Below are positions 1-11,783 of a DNA stretch of 64,000 nt, in pieces. The position numbers and the translations under genes were made by a program. Source of the DNA: Spongospora subterranea f. sp. subterranea (lineage: Eukaryota > Endomyxa: Phytomyxea > Phytomyxea > Plasmodiophorida); contig JAUGWO010000103.1 in assembly GCA_049724395.1 (NCBI GenBank), positions 21,309 to 85,308 of the forward strand, written 5' to 3'. Position 1 is the first letter of the stretch. Each line of letters starts with the position of its first letter. Under the pieces are notes generated by a model. That model did no database searches. It worked only from the letters and a program-made list of their open reading frames with translations, and was not told the origin of the DNA.

Positions 1-585
1 TGGCAGTTGGTACAGTAAAGAAATCATACTCCGAAACAGCATCTCCATGGACAGGCATACAGAAACAGTGTCGATTTGCTTATGAATCCAAGATTCTCGC
101 TGAGAATACGGGCTTCACGACAAGAAGAACCACAGCCTGCAAAAAATTAAAAGTTGAGCTTTCTTGGTAATCACCCTGGGTCGATATGGCAAGTTATAAG
201 GGGACCTCCTGTCAAACCCGTCGCATACAGCATCCCCACAGATGTGGCGCTGCTTGATGACATCAAATCTTGACCTTGGTCAACCGCATACACTCGATGA
301 AGTGAAATCTCCATCATGACGAGGTCACGGAAAGGAAGAAGATCATTCGCAACCAGACCGGGAGTTCGTCATGGCCATTTCATAATAACGGCATTCAGGA
401 AATCTGACACACGACAAAATTCCATAGCAGAAATCAACGCGTTCTCTGGCGCCAAACGCCGCCATCATAGCAGCATAGTGATTGTATCAGATGCTCAAAT
501 CCCAGCCTCACGGCCACACGGGTGCAGACCAACCGACGTGACTCATCTGATCGGTCAATTGTGTAATCACAACCAAATATGTTCG

Positions 586-706
586 GTTCTCTCCTTTTTC
601 GCCTCTAATACACAGATTAAATTCCACCGAAAATGAGATGTTTTGTATTGGGGAAAGAAAATCGGTGGAACTTGATCCGTGTATTAGAGGCGAAAAGGGA
701 GAGAAT
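586..706. repeat. Long hairpin (fold-back) sequence
   Basis: Arms of about 44 bp (about 589-632 and 662-706) are inverted copies with a few mismatches; the shared core reads CGCCTCTAATACAC on one arm and its complement on the other. The loop is about 30 nt. It resembles the core of a small fold-back or MITE-like element. No coding sequence is associated with it. Confidence 0.7.
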
Positions 707-2697
707 GAGCAATAAGATCGAACGGTACACGAAAAGGACACAGGATATAAAAGTCCATGGTGCCTCTCTCACACGGAACTGGGATAATCCAACCCCATCG
801 ATAAGTAGTATTACGATGGTGAGTTCTCACATATGACGATTATGTTGGTGTTGTATATATTTATGGCTTGATCGGGAATCGGGTTGGGGTTAATTCACCC
901 GTCTCAACCACACAAAATATCGTCGGGCACGACAGGGACATTGGCTTCATAGTTGTGCTGGGGGAATGCCGGTCGATACATCATCACACATATGGAGGGC
1001 GGTTGGCGAAGGAACCGATCCGTCACTTACGAGTGGGATGAGTCTGAAGTGACCATTAACATCAGTGAACCACTGAGTCCGGCTGTACAAAAGGCTAACC
1101 TCCGACCCGAGAATTGCAGGGGTTTGACAGGTCGAAAAGTTCGCCAGCCAGGGCCGGCCAGAAATAGGGATTCTGCGAGTGTAGGGTTTGCCAGGGGTAA
1201 GTCGGTCAGTGTGGCTAACCGTCCTATAGGTCAGTGGCAACTGCGTAATGGTTGGACACCAGGAACGCCATTCTCAGACGGATACCACTTCTCCTGTTAA
1301 CACGTCAACACACTTCATAAATCGTGAGATTGTCGGTTGCGTTCCTCATTCCAATATCGCAATGACGAACGATCGTAAGCGTAGCCTGTCTATATCGGAA
1401 GCCTCTTGCGGTAATGGGAGCAGCTCGTCCACCATCAAGCGACCCTGTCAAGACCCACATCCGCCCCCACCCTGCTGGGCGTACGTCCCCATATCATTAA
1501 GGGATTTCCGATCAAGCCAGCTCGAGCAAAGGAGGAAATCGACATCGACTTTGCCGAGTTTCACAGGATTACAAATTCTACGCCAAGAAGTTATGTGAAT
1601 TTCAAGGCACCCAATCTTGTCTCGCTCAAGCAGTACCACAATGTTGATTTATTATGCGCTCAACGTCATTGAACCTGTTTCTTCATTTTCCCAATCTGTC
1701 TATCATATTGTTTACTTATAAACCGATTAGTTGTTGATTATAATCGGATCCATATCCGCTCAATCGTGATTGTATCAGCCATGTTCTTCGGGTTGGTAAA
1801 CCCAACACCCTGGATTACCGGTATCGTGATTGTTTGAGCGCCATTTTTGAGTCATGTTCCAGTCCAGCTCTGTGACTAGATTGTCGGCCAGTTACGATAC
1901 TGATTAGCCGGCGCGGCCCAACCGCCGATCGCTGGACATTTGATTTCACATAGCCACATTTAAAGGTTAGGAGCAATGAGTCAGATTGGAATTGATTGCT
2001 GGTTGCGACTAAACTCGTCAATGTGCCATGAATTTCAAGCGAGTAAGATGTATCAACTTCGGCTGCTGATAACATGACGATGCCTAGCTGTATCTGATCA
2101 CCCTGACCACGTCCGGAGGTCCAGGATTTGCTGTAAACAGGGCGTGGGCCAGTTCTGCTGAAAAATATCGCGCTGCCATGGCCATGTACTATTTGACAAT
2201 TACCTGGCCAAAATTTTTGAACATGACGAGTCAACGGCGGTAAGTGTTTTACCCGGGTGTCTCCAATATGTTGTCAGGAATCGCTGCTCAGGTTGGTTAT
2301 GAAACGGCGTTTCATGTAAGCGTTTCGTCAAGCTGGTTGGAAGGCAGAAGATTATGGTGCTTGAGAAACTCAGGATATATGTCTACGAGTGTTCCAAACC
2401 CCAACAAATATGGAATAATTTGATTACTGTAGTTGGAACTGTAATTGATTGAGTAATCAGAAGAGTGCAGGTGTGGGGACCTCTGGTGTATTATTAGGAG
2501 AGTCTTAAATCAAAGATATTTCTCGGCTTGACGATAACTGTTTTGAAGTCTCGTCTGTTGGTCATCCTCCCCAGCCTCTCTAATGATGGACTTGACACCC
2601 CCCTGAGAACTATCAGGCAGACACCAGGACTACCGTTTTCTCAAGATGTAATAACATCGCCATCTTCTCAATACTAAACAGATTAGAACTGTTATTT
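707..2697. other. No assignable gene
   Basis: Several short open frames occur, the longest being 1248-1598 (plus, 116 codons, Ser/Pro-rich) and 1815-2234 (minus, 139 codons). None shows a recognisable domain, a consistent exon pattern or a signal peptide, so I do not call a gene. The 1248-1598 frame could be an exon of an unrecognised gene. Confidence 0.4.
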
Positions 2698-4285
2698 TCA
2701 TATATTGGAATGAATTTCTTTTCGCGACGATAAAATCAGCATTGCCGAGTGTTTCGATATCGGCTGATCCGGGGTCGTCAGACACCAACGGAACCGCTGG
2801 GTCATCTCCAGCACCACCAGTTTGACAATGAGAAGCCCTAGCTCGCTCCCAACACACTCACGTGCTCCGCCTCCGAACGGCAGCGATTCCCAACGATTCG
2901 GCATGTCTTTTCTTTGAAGCCACCGATCCAGGTCAAACTCTGCAGGGTGATTCGTGAACATGGTTGCTAGCGCATCCAATCCGACGAAAATTTGCCAATC
3001 TGAAACATCATTAACGATCAACAAACGGATCAATCTGATAAATTGAAAAGTACAGTCAGATATTTGTAAACTCAGCGTAGAAGTGATGACAAACAGATAA
3101 TTGTTATTTGAAAAGTCACTGTTCTGGTACAACCTTTAGGAATCTCAATTCCAGTACTAGTCAGGAATGCTTTTTTCGCGACGCGCCCAGCAATCGGCGA
3201 GGTCGGAAACAGACGCATCGATTCCTTGATAGCGCTATCCAGCACGCTCATGGACTTGATAGATTTACTGCTCCATTCTTCGACCACCTAAACCTGAATG
3301 AGTAAAACGAGCTAGAAATAATACCCGGTAAAGGGACCTCGTTCTCGTTCCATATCCGCTCAAGGACGTCAGGATAACGCGCCAGAGTATTGGTCACGAT
3401 GTTGATTGTTGACGACGCCGTTTCATACCCGGCCAAAAGCGCCAAGATTGACTGCGCGCAGACTTCAGCGTTGGATATGGCATCGTCTGCGATTAAAGTA
3501 CCGAATAAACCACCATGTTGTGCTTTTGAGGTGATCAAGTCCTCGAAAAGCTGTTCGAGGCGCTGGCGGGCGCGTACGGCTCGGCCATATGGTGTGAACG
3601 GGAGATTGATTGGAAGGGCGACCATCCCGGCATTGAAGGACACAAATAAAGGGTAGAGTTTAGACGCCAATTCTGGGAAGAATTCACCAAAAAGGATGGT
3701 TTGACTGAGACGGAAAACGAGGCGATGGACTGAGGGAAATACGTCGAATGGAGTGTCGAATGGCCAGGTGGCGATTTCCTGGGCGACAAGTGAAGCTGCC
3801 ATAGGCACGAAATCAGCCAACTTGTCAGGCGTCATCGCCGATAGGAACAGCCGACGACGATGGCGATGAGTGGCGCCATGTTGGGTTAATATCGTCGATT
3901 CCATCAAGCAGTGGATCGGCTTCATAAGCTGCATCTCCACGAGTGCGTTCTCGCCAAGCAGCACCATCTTGGCGTCATCGATACTGCTGACAACAATTGT
4001 CGGCGATCCCAGTAAATGGGTCTTGAATATTGGGCCGTACTTGGCGTGACGCTCCCGAAGAAACGAGCGCATGTTGGAAACGAACGGGATAGTATCGCCA
4101 ACAATCGGCCAACCCATAGCGCCAGGAGCCAGGCACATTGCATTCCAATACAGCGACCAAACCAGTCGAAGAATTATCGTCAGCAGAAACAGTAGAACCG
4201 GAAAGACCAACATTCTCACAATAGTAGACTCTTTAACACTCGGACACCGTGATGGCGCCACACTGCTGGATGAGTAAAACGCCAA
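2698..4285 (-). CDS. Cytochrome P450 monooxygenase, three exons
   Basis: A haem-thiolate monooxygenase anchored in the ER membrane by an N-terminal segment (hydrophobic stretch at residues about 24-45). Inferred exons are 4285-3338, 3287-3134 and 2999-2698, giving 467 aa, the normal family length, ending in TGA. Visible motifs are a proline-containing hinge followed by GWPIVGDT, the I-helix AGYET, the K-helix IKESMR (ExxR) and the haem-binding loop FGGGARECVG with the cysteine ligand. The KYGPIFKTHLLG region recalls the CYP26/CYP120 group, but the substrate cannot be told. Intron 1 would use a GTCCCT donor, the least certain junction; intron 2 (3133-3000) is standard. The gene is divergent from glutamine synthetase with about 440 bp between starts. 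Confidence 0.9.
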
Positions 4286-4728
4286 AAATTACCATCGTCG
4301 AAACATCTGTTAGATACGCAATCTAACTGCCTTGTGTGCAATCAGATCAAGTAAAAACGCAACGACTGACATTTCTCAATGATGGTAATTTCATCTGATT
4401 TATGGGCGCTTTTCACTGGTTTGGGGTTTTTGGCCAAGGGCGGCCTTCTTGAGGGTTGCGCTACAGCATGTAACACTCTAATACGTGCCGACTGTAGATT
4501 CAAGGTACACGTAGCGCACCGTACCGCTGACAGGGTTCAAGATTCGTGACTGGCCGTCTACTTCTAGTGCCACGTTAGTGATTATTGACTTAAGGAGTGG
4601 GGCCGAATTCACTGAGCGCAGTCCCTGAGGGTCTATACCCGTCAACTTTGTGCTCATTCGTCATTAGTGTTGTTTGGATCTTGATTAGTTGGTTGGATCG
4701 TCCATTTCGCGAGTTGGATTGAAGAGCG
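4286..4728. promoter_or_regulatory. Divergent intergenic region between P450 and glutamine synthetase
   Basis: This 443-bp gap separates two divergently transcribed genes and must hold both promoters. I see no convincing TATA box or known operator, so only its position is asserted. Confidence 0.4.
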
Positions 4729-6061
4729 ATGGCGACTCTTGATACTGCCGTTTACTATCAGTATATGAAGATGGACCAAGGTTCCAAGGTGCAGGCTGAA
4801 TACATCTGGGTTGGCGGATCAGGCTCCGATATTCGCTCAAAGACAAAAACGTTGGAGTGTAAGCCATTGAAACCAGACGATCTGCCAATATGGAACTTCG
4901 ATGGCTCTTCTACCGGCCAGGCACCAGGTTCCGATTCCGAAGTGTATTTGAAGCCTGTCAAGTTTTTCCCTGATCCATTCCGTGGAGGAAACAACATTCT
5001 GGTCGTTTGTGAATGTTATACCCCAGCAATGAAGCCCTTGCCATCCAACACAAGATACGCTTGTAACAAAATTATGGAAGCGGCCACTGCCCAAAAGCCA
5101 TGGTTCGGAATTGAGCAGGAGTACACTCTTTTTGAAAAAGACGGGCACACTCCCTTGGGTTGGCCGAAAGGCGGATTTCCATCTCCTCAGGGACCGTATT
5201 ACTGTATGCAGCTCAAATATCCTAGTCAATCAGCTAACGTAGTTGGTTGCAATTTAGGCGGTGTTGGGACTCGTTCTGCATACGGCCGCTTCGTCGTTGA
5301 GGCTCATTACAGAGCTTGTTTGGCTACCGGTCTTGATATATCTGGTGTTAACGCAGAAGTATGTTTTACCTCAATTCGTTCTAATGATTCGCGACCGGTT
5401 GCTAATTAACTTTTAACAGGTCATGGCAGCCCAATGGGAATACCAGATTGGACCTTGTGAAGGTGTTGACTCGGGAGATCAAATGCTGATCTCGCGGTAC
5501 CTTCTGCATCGTGTCTGTGAAGATTTTGGCGTCGTTGCTTCGTTCGATCCCAAACCTATTTCTGGTGACTGGAATGGAGCAGGGTTAGTAGTGATTTCAT
5601 GTCACTTGATTGTAACCTGAGCTGCTCATAACAGATGTCATACAAACTACTCTACCGCTGCGATGCGTACCAAGGGAGGGTTCGAAGCCATTCTTGCTGC
5701 AATCAAGAAGTTGGAGCTCAAGCATCATGAGCACATTGCTGTTTACGGGGTTGGCAATGAGCGTCGTCTTACTGGTGCTCACGAAACTGCCCATATTGGC
5801 AAAGTATTTAAATTACGGTTGTGGTTTGGTTTTCATTAATGGGATTCCCTCTCAGTTTACGTATGGTGTGGCCAACCGTGGTGCATCAGTTCGAATCCCG
5901 CGCACTGCTGAAAAAGAAGGCATGGGATACTTTGAGGTGAGTTTTATAGAGTGCACAAAACCGAATCGGGTTTTAAGGTACTATAGGACCGACGCCCCGC
6001 CAGTAACATGGATCCATACGTAGTTACAGCTAAAATTGTTGAGACGACACTATTGAACTGA
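4729..6061 (+). CDS. Glutamine synthetase, eukaryotic type II, six exons
   Basis: Catalyses ATP-dependent amidation of glutamate with ammonium, the central nitrogen-assimilation step, as a cytosolic oligomer. Exons 4729-5203, 5258-5358, 5420-5583, 5635-5803, 5856-5936 and 5987-6061 give 354 aa, matching the usual length, with all junctions in frame. Motifs include NFDGSSTGQ (57-65), [11 protein letters not shown] (125-135, metal-binding glutamates), NAEV before exon 3, and WNGAGCHTN across intron 3. The last exon reads [11 protein letters not shown] and ends in TGA. The five introns are 50-61 nt; intron 2 holds GCTAATTAAC as a likely branch point. [12 protein letters not shown] and the [15 protein letters not shown] run look more fungal than animal. 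The start is the first ATG of the frame and aligns with family N-termini. Confidence 0.97.
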
Positions 6062-6335
6062 AGAGACCTCAACGTAGATTACGATAGATTCTAAACTGTT
6101 CCAATAATACAATATCTGCTTTGTAAACTATGCCTGTAATTTTGTAGAGATACTACCGTAGACTTTGGTGTCCTGGCCCCCCCAATGTACATGCGCAGCC
6201 TTTTCTGGTGGTGGTATTTTCTGGGGGGGGCCAGGTATACAACAAACTGGCAAGGGTAGATTTTGGCGCCAAATTTAATGCGCTATGTGGACGGCCCTTG
6301 TCAGGGCGACTCCAACGGTACAATTCCCATTGGAA

Positions 6336-7478
6336 ATGAAGAGGTATTTCTCCTTGAATGTCAAAGCTGCGATCGTGACCGAGGCCTACTCTCAGGAAGG
6401 CATCCTTAAGGAGACCGCAAGGAAATATAGCATATCACCAGCGCAGATCAGAAGATGGAACAAGCAGAAGGTTGCTATAGGAGAAAATATCCAACGAATC
6501 GGAGAATTGAAAATTGTTCATCCTGGGCGTGCTCCCATCACTAATGCTGAAAGCTTGAACCAACTTCGGCAGTTTATTCAGATTTTGGAAGAACGACATC
6601 GAACCATTTCGGTTGGAATGATTTGTCGTGAACTGAAGAGGCTGGTTCCTGAAGAAGCGGATACCGATATGAATACTTTAAGGCAGCGAATGTATCGGTT
6701 TCTACGTAAGGATAACAGTGTACAAAGACGGGCAACGCACGTTGCTCAGAATACCAGATATGACCAACAACAAATTGACCAGTTCGTTGAGTATGTCAAC
6801 GAAGAAATCCATCGTCTATGCATCGGTCCAGATGATATCGTGAACATCGATGAAACGAATGTTGACTTTGACATGACCGGCAAAGTTACCCTGGCCCGAC
6901 GTGGAACCAGGACCGTCAGTCTTCAATCGACCGGATCGGCTGCTCGAGTAACAGTCCTGCTCGGTGTCACAATGTCAGGAACCAAGCTCAAACCCTTCTT
7001 AATTTTTAAGGGCAAACCTGGTGGAAGAATCATTCGAGAATTTACACAATTACATTATCCCGAAGGGTGTGTTTACACAGTTCAAGAAAGTGCATGAATT
7101 GACGAAACAACTTTCAGCCTGTGGATCGACACGATTTGGAAGCCATTTTGCGCGAACAAGCCGATCACATATCTTATCATGGACAAATGCAAAGTCCACC
7201 TGATGAACAGCATCGTTGTCCAGTTGCAGAACTGTGGAACCGAAGTTGACTTCATTTTGGCCGGGTATACCGCCAAATTACAAGTATTAGATGTCGGGAT
7301 CAACAAACCCTTCAAGGATTATTTGAGGGTGGACTATGAATCGTTTATGATGCAGAACCCGGAAAATAAGGCCCCGTCGAGGCTTCATGTCGCTAAATGG
7401 GTTGCAAACGCTTGGGAAAGCATCAAGGAAATATCAATAACCAATACGTGGAAAGGAATTGGTTTTCATAAAGATTGA
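6336..7478 (+). pseudogene. Pogo/Tigger-type DDE transposase with one in-frame stop
   Basis: The frame reads continuously from 6336 to 7478 except for a TGA at 7095-7097, where relatives usually carry tryptophan just before IDE-TT. The N-terminus begins MKRYFSLNVKAAIVTEAY with a helix-turn-helix (ETARKYSISPAQIRRWNKQK), as in Tigger/CENP-B-like proteins. The catalytic core shows IDETNV (first Asp), IMDKCKVHL (second Asp) and LQVLDVGINKPFKD (third Asp). An upstream in-frame ATG at 6285 exists, but 6336 fits the family start better. Apart from the single stop the gene looks intact, so the copy is probably young but non-autonomous, unless the TGA is a sequencing error. Host genes here stop with TGA, so a reassigned codon is unlikely. 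Confidence 0.85.
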
Positions 7479-7487
7479 GAGTGATTT

Positions 7488-7865
7488 TTATTCTTCAACT
7501 GGAACATATTCGAGTAGACGAAATGAAGCCATCCCCTTATTCTTGAAACTCTTGTTGCGTTTAACAACGTTGTCGCAGTTCTCATACAGTTGTAGGACTT
7601 GGCCGAATTTATTGGCAAACCTTTCTTTCGACCTGGCGACTAAGCTCCTCTGTAAGAATCCCACGCGACAGCTCTCGACGCCATCGCGAATCCGGTGGCA
7701 TGCGATTGCCTGTTCCACTTGTCCATCGAAATCAACAATGACGACCTTGAAGCGAATGAGGTCGCCCTCGTTCACCCAGTTACCGCAAGTACCGTGCGAT
7801 TCACAAGAGCGACCGTTGCTATCGGAATGTAACCCGACGATTTCGCCAACTCCCACATTATCCAT
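7488..7865 (-). CDS. Antisense accessory protein inside the Tigger-like element, possibly HIRAN-like
   Basis: A 125-residue frame on the opposite strand to the transposase; the two stops are 9 bp apart, so the genes converge within the terminal repeats. The start is the first ATG (7865); the frame is open further upstream into the right terminal repeat. The sequence has a basic/aromatic pattern: GDLIRFKVVIVDFDG, then AIACHRI-DGVESCRVGFLQRSL, then KSFKNKGMASFRLLEY. The order of 'valued beta strand, residue pairs A-I-A-x, then C-R-V-G-F-L-x-R-x-L' recalls HIRAN-type folds (V/A-V-x..GYxPRxLA), but this is inference from memory. Its uninterrupted frame inside an element with a damaged transposase argues that it is real coding sequence. 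Confidence 0.6.
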   Translation of the reverse strand: MDNVGVGEIVGLHSDSNGRSCESHGTCGNWVNEGDLIRFKVVIVDFDGQVEQAIACHRIRDGVESCRVGFLQRSLVARSKERFANKFGQVLQLYENCDNVVKRNKSFKNKGMASFRLLEYVPVEE

Positions 7866-7966
7866 TGGGTATTGAACCGAGATTACAGGGTTTGCATACT
7901 GCGCATAAAAATGTACATAGGGGGGGCCAAGACTCCAAGGGGGCCAGGACACCAAAGTCTACGGTA

Positions 7967-8612
7967 ATCACAATCAAATGGCCTGAGTAAAAGTGCCAGC
8001 GTGGTTATCGAATTCTATTGTAAACCATCCTGCACCTTGTCGTATGAACAATGCAACTTGACAACCAGCGTCGTCAAATTTCACTGCAATTGATCACATC
8101 TGGCAATGATCAAACCACGCAATAAAGACAATCTTGACATGCAATTACAAAAGTTATGGCAATTTTTGAATCTCAAATCTCACACCTCGGTTGCCTCGGC
8201 CGAACGCAACACCGATCTCAATAATTTTCAATGACCGAAGCGATTTAGCACTGCAGAGTCGGCCGTAGATACACGTGTAGTCAACCGAACACCGTTCAGT
8301 CTATCATTATTCAAAACGTTAACTGACGGTCACTGTACAAACGACTGCCCGTCATCGACTGCCCATCAGTCAGTTCGGCCTCTTTAATGCGAGTCCGGAC
8401 TTGGCGCACGTTTTCACTGCGGATTTGGTGGTGACATCGACAGATCGCATTTGCTTCAATTGGGTATTGCTTGCCCGATCAGGTTCTCTCCATACGACAT
8501 CGCTGGCGTTCATATCGGCCTTGATATTGTGCATGTACGACCCGCCACTATATGCTTATTTCCTGGATAAACACGAATTGTTCCATTTACCTGTCCCTTT
8601 AACCTCGTCATC
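7967..8612. other. Intergenic region upstream of eIF5
   Basis: About 650 bp between the transposon and the eIF5 start. Only short open frames without protein character are seen. It should contain the eIF5 promoter; no clear element is recognised. Confidence 0.5.
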
Positions 8613-10013
8613 ATGGCCGAAATCAACATCGGAGGTGACCCCAATGACCGCTCTTATCGCTATAAACGACCTCGCTGCACCACTAAGATTGAGGGACGTG
8701 GCAACGGTATCAAAACAGTCATCTGTAATATGGTCGACGTAGCCAAGGCATTGAAGATCACCCCTTCGTACCCAACGAAGTTCTTTGGCATTGAACTTGG
8801 GGCCCAATCTAAATACGATGAGGGTCGCGAAGTTGCCGGTCAGTCATTCTTATTGCCTTTCGTACCGCTCCTTAAGTTTATTAATGTTTCGTTCAATCGG
8901 TTTCATTGTTCGCTGTCAGTATCCTCACTTTTGCCCATTATTTTTTATCACGAAATTCGATCCCTTTTGTTTTTTGTCTTCTCATCCTACATATTCTGAA
9001 TATTAATATTGGTCTGTGTAGTCGTAAATGGTTCCCACGACACATCAGTTATTGAGACGGTTTTGGAGAAGTTTATTGACACCTATGTTCTCTGCCCCAG
9101 TCCGTCCTGCCGTCTTCCTGAAATTCGGCTGAAGGTAAAGAAAGGTCAAATTCGCGCCGATTGTGCCGCATGCGGCTACCAGGCCACGGTTGGCGATACC
9201 CACAAACTGACCGTTTATATCATCAAAAACCCGCCCTCTAAATCTCGCAAGTCGGCTTCTGATACCGGTAAACCCGATAAGAAGAAGGACAAGGAAAAAC
9301 GCAGCAAGAAGTCCAAGGATGAGGAGCGAGACAAGACCCCCGAGAACAAGCCTGTTGCTGTGTCGGAACCCGTGACCGAAGTTTGGTACACAGATGCGTC
9401 GGAGGCGGCCGCAGAAAAGCGTCTCCAAGAGGATAAGGCTCTGAATGGCGACAATGGTGCAGACATTGACAAGTTAATCGAATCGGTCCAGATCAACACT
9501 TTGGTCGCAGCGAACGCGCCCGCTGAAGAGGTGTTGCTGGCGTTCGTACAGCACGAAGAGCGCAGCGATGTAGACATCATGTCGGAGTTGCGGCGTCTGG
9601 AGCTATCTCGAGGTCTCAGTGCATCAAGTAAAGCGTTTACTCTCCTTTCTGCTGTCCTGGATGTCAACGAAGTTCGCACCCTTCCCGTTCAGATCAAGAA
9701 GCGATCTGCACTCCTGCGTCAGTTCACCAGAACACGTGGTGAAGCTCAAATATTTTTTAGCGCCATTGAGTCAATGATCTGTAATAACGCCGAAACTTGT
9801 CTGCCGCGAACAGCGCTGATTCTCCAGGCTTTGTACGAGAACGACGTTGTCTCTGAAGACGTTCTGGTGGACTGGTTTGATTCACCGATGAACATTTCGG
9901 GCGGCGTCAGTGATTATGACCGGCAAGACATGCACGATCGTGCCAAGGTATTTATTGATTGGTTGAAAGCGGCGGAGAGCGACGAAGAAGATGATGACGA
10001 TGAAGATGACTAA
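8613..10013 (+). CDS. Translation initiation factor eIF5, two exons
   Basis: eIF5 is the GTPase-activating protein for eIF2 in the 43S/48S pre-initiation complex. Exons 8613-8838 and 9022-10013 (intron 183 nt, donor GTCAGT, acceptor GTGTAG) give 405 aa, the normal size. The N-terminal domain has the catalytic-arginine region RSYRYKRPR and [18 protein letters not shown], followed by [13 protein letters not shown]; a C2-C2 zinc ribbon follows (CPSPSC and CAAC). A Lys/Glu-rich linker (residues about 145-185) leads to a W2/MIF4G-like C-terminal domain and an acidic tail ending EEDDDDEDD. The start is the first Met before the conserved N-terminal domain. Confidence 0.96.
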
Positions 10014-11100
10014 TCCTTTTTTATCGATTACAAATGCAGCTTTAATACAACACAGAACCGAGTTTTGTTATGCTGTAATTCACGATGGGTGTTGATATCG
10101 GGGTTCTTTCGTCGTTCTCATTCAATCAACTGTATCTGTTCGGCGATTTCATTGTCGCGCGGAAGTAGGACTTCCATTGACTTTTGATCTTGATAAATTG
10201 GTCCAAAGTTTCGGTCAGTCGAATAACGGTCTGTTCTCCACATAAATGTCACCGCCAACACAACTGTCCAAAGGGATTTTGATTAACATTTATACCTAGG
10301 GTCGTTTGACCAACGAATCGCTCGGTTTGTGGTGTAAACATCAGATGCGACGTCGTCTTAAACTTTCTCGATCCGACAGGACATCAGTTTCAATCAGAAA
10401 GCCGATGAGCACGGGAGGATGAATTTCACAGTTGACCGAAACTCTGAATCAATCACCGGTGCACGAATTACAACAATTTCATCAATGATGCACAATGATG
10501 GTTCCCGTTGATGGCTTATCAAAAATCAGCCTTTTGTCGCATCTGAAAACTCAAGAGCGCGATATGAATCACCAGTAACTCTGCCACTACAGAACCGTCT
10601 TACCCCGAAAGTTAGAATTTGCCATTTTTTGCGAAATTTAGAAAGTTGAGGTGTTTTTTTTAATACAACGCCTACTTGATACAACGCCTAGGTGTTGTAT
10701 TAGAATCACTTGTTATATAGGCGTTTTGTCATACGATGGCGGCCGACTAATTCTGATTGACACTATTCACGGAAGCGGCTCGTAATACTAAATCATAATA
10801 CACATCCGAAAACGCCATGTTTCTGTTTGTTGCCGTTTGACAGAGCTGCGAAGATTAATGTCAATCAGAAATCATTGTCGCTGTCGAACGCATACCGGAC
10901 AACGATATTCCAATTGGGGTCCAAACATTGAACTGTTGTCAATACTACAAAATCACCGGAAGAAAACCTTATTTTCAATAGAAACACACTTCTAGCCCAC
11001 ACACACTAAATACGATAACGGTGTAGGGTAATCAGCTTCTTTTTCGGGAACCGACCAGTTTACAGCGACGACTTTTTGAAAGCATAACTACAAGAAGCTA
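10014..11100. other. Intergenic, gene-free; contains a short palindrome
   Basis: No open frame with protein character. At about 10675-10710 the sequence ATACAACGCCT occurs twice and then inverted, giving a near-perfect 22-bp palindrome centred near CCTAGG, with a further partial copy (AGGCGTT) at about 10730. This could be a degraded fold-back element. Confidence 0.5.
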
Positions 11101-11108
11101 AACGGCTG

Positions 11109-11720
11109 GTGATGTTGCTCTTTGAAAGGCAAATGAGAGTCGCCGGCAGGCACTTGCGTAATGACCATTATCCAGTTCGCGAATCGACGCGACTCAGTGG
11201 ATCGTCAATCGAACATGTGATATGCCTTCAAAAAGACAACGGCGGTGAATACATGTCTTTCGACATGAAAGAGTTTCTTAGCGGACTCGGGATCGGCAAA
11301 GCACCTTCGTTGAATGATGTTAAAGTATTTGGATCTGACACATGGGAGCATCAGCAAAATCGACATCAAGTTCGATTGACCCCGAGATTTTTCGGGGCAA
11401 ATTTATCGGGTGTCAAACATTCTACGATTATCCAAGTACACGATTTCTAACACCGAAGAAAGACTCACAAATGTTCTGAGTCGGTTGTTCTCTATACGGG
11501 ATGGGATCTTCTGGCTTTCTGGACTAACCAATATATCTGATGGTACACGACTCCAACCACTTATTAGACCCAAAGTCAATCGACATCAATCGAGAGCGAC
11601 TGGCGTAGTCTATAGCTGAGGAAGATGTGGACTCCATATACGTATCTTCGGCCAATATTCCCCAAAATCCAACGATTTGAGCGGAAAAGAGTCGCGATGA
11701 ATAAAACAGACCAAGCCCTA
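11109..11720 (+). mobile_element. Ty1/copia relic (integrase region)
   Basis: A short fossil of a copia-type retroelement. The integrase core signature KDNGGEY is visible, followed by the KVFGSD-W stretch typical of the region just after the core. Other domains are absent. It is broken, with several breaks, and looks old. Confidence 0.7.
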
Positions 11721-11783
11721 TGAACCTGTAAATATGCCCTAAACCCATCAGGTTTATTTGACCTGATATAGTCTGTTAAGTCT

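Larger units (their letters stand above)
6156..7964 (+). mobile_element. Pogo/Tigger-like DNA transposon with TIRs and TA target duplication
   Basis: The ends are perfect 26-bp terminal inverted repeats starting CCGTAGACTTTGG (6156-6181 and complement of 7939-7964), flanked on each side by TA (6154-6155, 7965-7966), the duplication expected for the Tc1/mariner-pogo superfamily. A second, imperfect inner inverted segment with a run of C/G and ATGTACAT lies at about 6182-6196 and 7909-7926. The element is about 1.8 kb and holds a DDE transposase on plus and a smaller convergent frame on minus. It sits between glutamine synthetase and eIF5. The identical ends suggest a recent insertion. Confidence 0.93.

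Noticed and set aside
5880-5910. tRNA-like GTTCGAATCCC box
   Set aside because: It lies inside exon 5 of glutamine synthetase and no cloverleaf can be formed.
7095-7097. Reassigned TGA codon (read as Trp)
   Set aside because: Glutamine synthetase, P450 and the dynamin gene all end in TGA at expected positions, so TGA is a normal stop here.
9215-9679. Long open frame opposite eIF5
   Set aside because: Antisense shadow of the eIF5 coding sequence with Ser/Arg bias typical of such shadows.
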